From Spirochaetaceae bacterium (GTDB lineage Bacteria > Spirochaetota > Spirochaetia > Treponematales > Breznakiellaceae): a stretch of DNA of 7,903 nt. The stretch spans positions 1 through 7,903 of the forward strand of contig JAISLM010000128.1 of assembly GCA_031290855.1 (NCBI GenBank), given 5' to 3'. The notes beneath the pieces are model-generated. The model was not told where the DNA came from and ran no database searches. It saw nothing but the letters and a program-made list of their open reading frames with translations. The position numbers and the translations under genes are program-made. This document shows positions 6,763 through 7,903 of the stretch, in pieces (position 1 is the first letter of the stretch; every line of letters starts with the position of its first letter).

Positions 6763-7164
6763 TCAGCTTTCAGTTGAAGTTTCGCCTGTTTCAGGCTTTT
6801 TGTCTTCGATCCGCGCTTCCGGTTTTTCTTCTCTGGAAGCGCTTACCACGGACGCCACCGCGCTGCGGGTAAACTCAATCTTGACATTGTCGTCCACCTT
6901 CAAAACCACCGAACCGTCCCTTACCGAGGCAATCGTACCGTGTACGCCGCCTACCGTAATGACCTTGTCACCCTTTTTGAGATCGCTGAGCATCCTCTGC
7001 GTCTCTTTCTGCTTTTTATTCTGAGGGCGTATTATCAGAAAATAGAAAATCGCGATTATCACGATGAAAGGGGCAAAAGATATGATCTGTTCCATACCGC
7101 TTGCGGGCTGGGCTCCCGCCCCCTGAGGCGCCCCAAACAACAGGGGCAAACTAAATAGATTCAT
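6763..7164 (-). CDS. yajC: Sec translocase accessory subunit YajC
   Basis: YajC is a small single-span inner-membrane protein that associates with SecDF. The 133-residue product has a short N-terminal region, one membrane span at about 27-45 (IISFAPFIVIIAIFYFLII) and then the family hallmark RPQNKKQKE (46-54). The cytoplasmic domain follows with LKKGDKVITVGGVHGTI (62-78), VVLKV and VKIEFTRSAVASV. A charged, Glu/Lys-rich tail of about 24 residues finishes it. The ATG has AAGGAAG 7-13 bases upstream (minus strand, 7171-7177), a good ribosome site. It is the first gene of the cluster. The yajC-secD-secF order is the common one in bacteria, and tgt, often found upstream, is absent here because a transposase gene and a gene-free stretch occupy that side. 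Confidence 0.96.
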   Translation of the reverse strand: MNLFSLPLLFGAPQGAGAQPASGMEQIISFAPFIVIIAIFYFLIIRPQNKKQKETQRMLSDLKKGDKVITVGGVHGTIASVRDGSVVLKVDDNVKIEFTRSAVASVVSASREEKPEARIEDKKPETGETSTES

Positions 7165-7170
7165 TGATGT

Positions 7171-7177
7171 CTTCCTT
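7171..7177 (-). promoter_or_regulatory. Ribosome-binding site of yajC
   Basis: AAGGAAG on the minus strand, six bases before the yajC ATG, supports that start. Confidence 0.7.
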
Positions 7178-7195
7178 ATAAATTAAACTGACAGT

Positions 7196-7225
7196 ATCCT
7201 AGCACGAAGCTTCTTGCCGCTACAA
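7196..7225 (-). promoter_or_regulatory. Candidate sigma-70-type promoter of the yajC-rsgA operon
   Basis: On the minus strand TTGTAG (7225-7220) and TAGGAT (7201-7196) are separated by 18 bases. They match 3 of 6 and 4 of 6 consensus positions, with the T-A----T pattern of the -10 box kept. The site lies 32 bases or more before the yajC start, which leaves a short leader. It is the best candidate I see upstream of the first gene, but no experiment or comparison supports it. Confidence 0.4.
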
Positions 7226-7330
7226 GTGGCCGGCCCCGCCAGTGGGGTTTGATATACGATGTTAAGGCCGTTGATGTCCGGGGATTTCGCCGGGTCAAAA
7301 TGATTTTCCGTGAACGTGCCAGGCCGTTAC

Positions 7331-7396
7331 AAATTCCGGGCCGTCCGTTGGAGTTTTTGAGTCAGGAATTTCAGCTTGGCGGACGGAAATTCCTGA
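7331..7396. repeat. Overlapping inverted repeats with two alternative hairpins
   Basis: TCAGGAATTTC (7362-7372) and GAAATTCCTGA (7386-7396) are a perfect 11-bp inverted repeat with a 13-base loop. A second AAATTCC (7331-7337) can also pair with GGAATTT (7365-7371), and CCGTCCG (7341-7347) can pair with CGGACGG (7380-7386). The pairings are mutually exclusive, as in a two-state RNA or a composite of short palindromic elements. No T-run follows on either strand, so a simple terminator is unlikely. Confidence 0.65.
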
Positions 7397-7421
7397 TTTA
7401 AGGAAGTGAGGATAATGCGGG

Positions 7422-7488
7422 GGGCCAGGGGGGTTCCGCGTGGCAGGCTGCCGCGCTTCTCCCCGCCGCAGAAGGCTAAACCTGGCCC
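7422..7488. repeat. GC-rich nested palindromic element
   Basis: GGGCCAGG (7422-7429) and CCTGGCCC (7481-7488) form an 8-bp inverted repeat. Inside it lies a tight hairpin at 7438-7456 (GCGTGGCA, loop GGC, TGCCGCGC, with one G-T pair). The nested layout resembles a REP-type or small non-autonomous element beside the transposase gene, but other copies in the genome would be needed to establish this. Confidence 0.45.
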
Positions 7489-7582
7489 GCAATTCGGCTT
7501 TCAGGGCAGACGTATCCCCTGGGCCGGTTTGGTTTGGGGAGGAAGTGGCGGCCGCTGCGGTTCTCCGGGCGGATTATGCCGC

Positions 7583-7903
7583 CTATCCGGGCTCAGGGGC
7601 TGCGGGGAGGGGGTATAGGCGGAAAAACGCGGCCCCGGCCGCCCGGTTTCCGCGATGGGGTCTGACCCCGCCGTGGGACGACGTGGTTCCCGCCGCCGTG
7701 CGTCCGGCGAGGCGGTTCCCGCTGCGGGGTCTGACCCCGCCGTGGGCCGGCGGGGCTCCCGCCGCCGCCTCCCCCGCTTCCCCGCCGTCCGGCGGCTCCC
7801 CTTCCAGAATCCGCGACCGGTACCGGTCACCCCACAGGTGTCCCGTCCGTCCATTGTCACGGTTGTACCTAATGGCGAAGGTCTGCTTCAGCCATTTCAT
7901 TAT
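7583..7903 (-). CDS. REP-associated tyrosine transposase (Y1/HUH type), C-terminal part only
   Basis: The leftward frame is open to the right edge of the window, so the N-terminus with the expected HUH histidines is missing. From the Met at 7900 the sequence begins MKWLKQTFAIRYNRD, then NGRTGHLWGDRYRSRILEGE. This M-x-x-L-K-Q-x-[FY]-x-x-x-[FY]-N, x-G-R-x-G-H-[LV]-W-x-x-R-[FY] pattern is typical of the end of the Y1 transposase domain of RAYT (TnpA-REP) proteins, including those I recall from termite-gut treponemes. A tyrosine in this helix (for example in IRYN) is a candidate nucleophile, but I cannot fix it without the rest. After LEGEPP the remaining 68 or so residues are low-complexity, rich in Gly, Ala, Arg and Pro, and encoded by a 41-bp in-frame duplication. 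This tail is probably not a conserved domain and may come from repeats added to the 3' end. It ends at TAG (7585-7583). The upstream gene start and activity are unknown. Confidence 0.75.
   Translation of the reverse strand: MMKWLKQTFAIRYNRDNGRTGHLWGDRYRSRILEGEPPDGGEAGEAAAGAPPAHGGVRPRSGNRLAGRTAAGTTSSHGGVRPHRGNRAAGAAFFRLYPLPAAPEPG
7657..7766. repeat. 41-bp direct duplication built on the palindrome GGGGTCTGACCCC
   Basis: Copies at 7657-7697 and 7726-7766 are the same length and differ at four positions; the first 21 bases are identical. The offset is 69 bp, a multiple of three, so both encode the same peptide (HGGVRP) in the transposase frame. Each copy begins with GGGGTCTGACCCC, and in the second the arms extend to GCGGGGTC/GACCCCGC (7724-7740). 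A shorter motif, GG[TC]TCCCGC[CT]GC, occurs at 7685, 7714 and 7754. These are REP-like palindromes lying in the gene's tail. Confidence 0.75.

Larger units (their letters stand above)
7226..7582. other. Gene-free stretch between the operon promoter and the RAYT-type transposase
   Basis: I see no convincing gene here. The open frames present lack any recognisable protein pattern and are interrupted by strong hairpins. The left part (to about 7400) has moderate base composition and contains overlapping inverted repeats. The right part (about 7415-7582) is very rich in G and C, with runs such as GGGGGG and a NotI-like GCGGCCGC. Its position beside a REP-associated transposase gene and its palindromes suggest repeat-element debris. 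No T-run terminator for the leftward transposase gene is visible. Confidence 0.5.

Noticed and set aside
7234..7247. CCCC...GGGG hairpin before yajC as a terminator or operator
   Set aside because: The stem is only four base pairs with a six-base loop and no T-run, so it is likely chance in GC-rich DNA.
7295..7492. Leftward 65-residue open frame in the gene-free stretch
   Set aside because: It spans the strong inverted repeats, has no recognisable motif and no ribosome site that I can support.
7657..7766. CRISPR array
   Set aside because: There are only two long copies, separated by a 28-bp GC-rich stretch that is not a spacer-like unique sequence, within a transposase gene and with no cas genes.
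7501..7860. Leftward 119-residue frame overlapping the transposase tail
   Set aside because: It is the neighbouring frame through the same GC-rich repeats. The frame starting upstream of 7900 carries the recognisable transposase motif.

Overview
The window is dominated by one continuous leftward (minus-strand) gene cluster of bacterial housekeeping genes, flanked on both sides by transposon-related DNA. The cluster reads, from its start at the right: yajC, secD, secF, a glucose-1-phosphate cytidylyltransferase (rfbF), an acyl-ACP thioesterase, murI and rsgA. Junctions from secD onward are 1-11 bp overlaps or gaps of 3-6 bp, so the genes are very probably one operon. A didermic, peptidoglycan-containing bacterium fits. 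The extended SecF, the acyl-ACP thioesterase and the REP-associated transposase resemble proteins of Treponema-like spirochaetes, especially the termite-gut group. That assignment comes from remembered family patterns, not from a search.

Left end (1-441): the last 90 codons of a rightward DDE-integrase-type transposase, followed by two near-identical end repeats that probably form the right end of an insertion sequence near base 330. Between this end and rsgA lies a short leftward open frame. It begins at the rsgA stop codon (TAATG) and runs into the insertion sequence, so it may be the 5' remnant of an eighth operon gene cut off by the insertion.

Middle (441-7164): SecD, SecF and YajC are the accessory Sec translocase complex of the inner membrane. 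RfbF makes CDP-glucose for dideoxysugars, the thioesterase releases fatty acids from ACP, MurI makes D-glutamate for peptidoglycan, and RsgA is a ribosome-assembly GTPase. Apart from a loose cell-envelope theme they do not form one pathway. Two genes (rfbF, murI) appear to start with TTG directly behind the previous stop.

Right end (7165-7903): a roughly 420-bp gene-free stretch holds a plausible yajC promoter and several strong inverted repeats. It is followed by the 3' part of a leftward REP-associated (Y1/HUH) transposase whose GC-rich tail contains a 41-bp in-frame duplication centred on the palindrome GGGGTCTGACCCC. I saw no rRNA, tRNA, CRISPR array or phage genes. The most interesting parts are the IS-truncated operon tail, the palindromic repeats in and beside the RAYT-type gene, and the orphan rfbF inside a sec operon. 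None amounts to a demonstrated new system.
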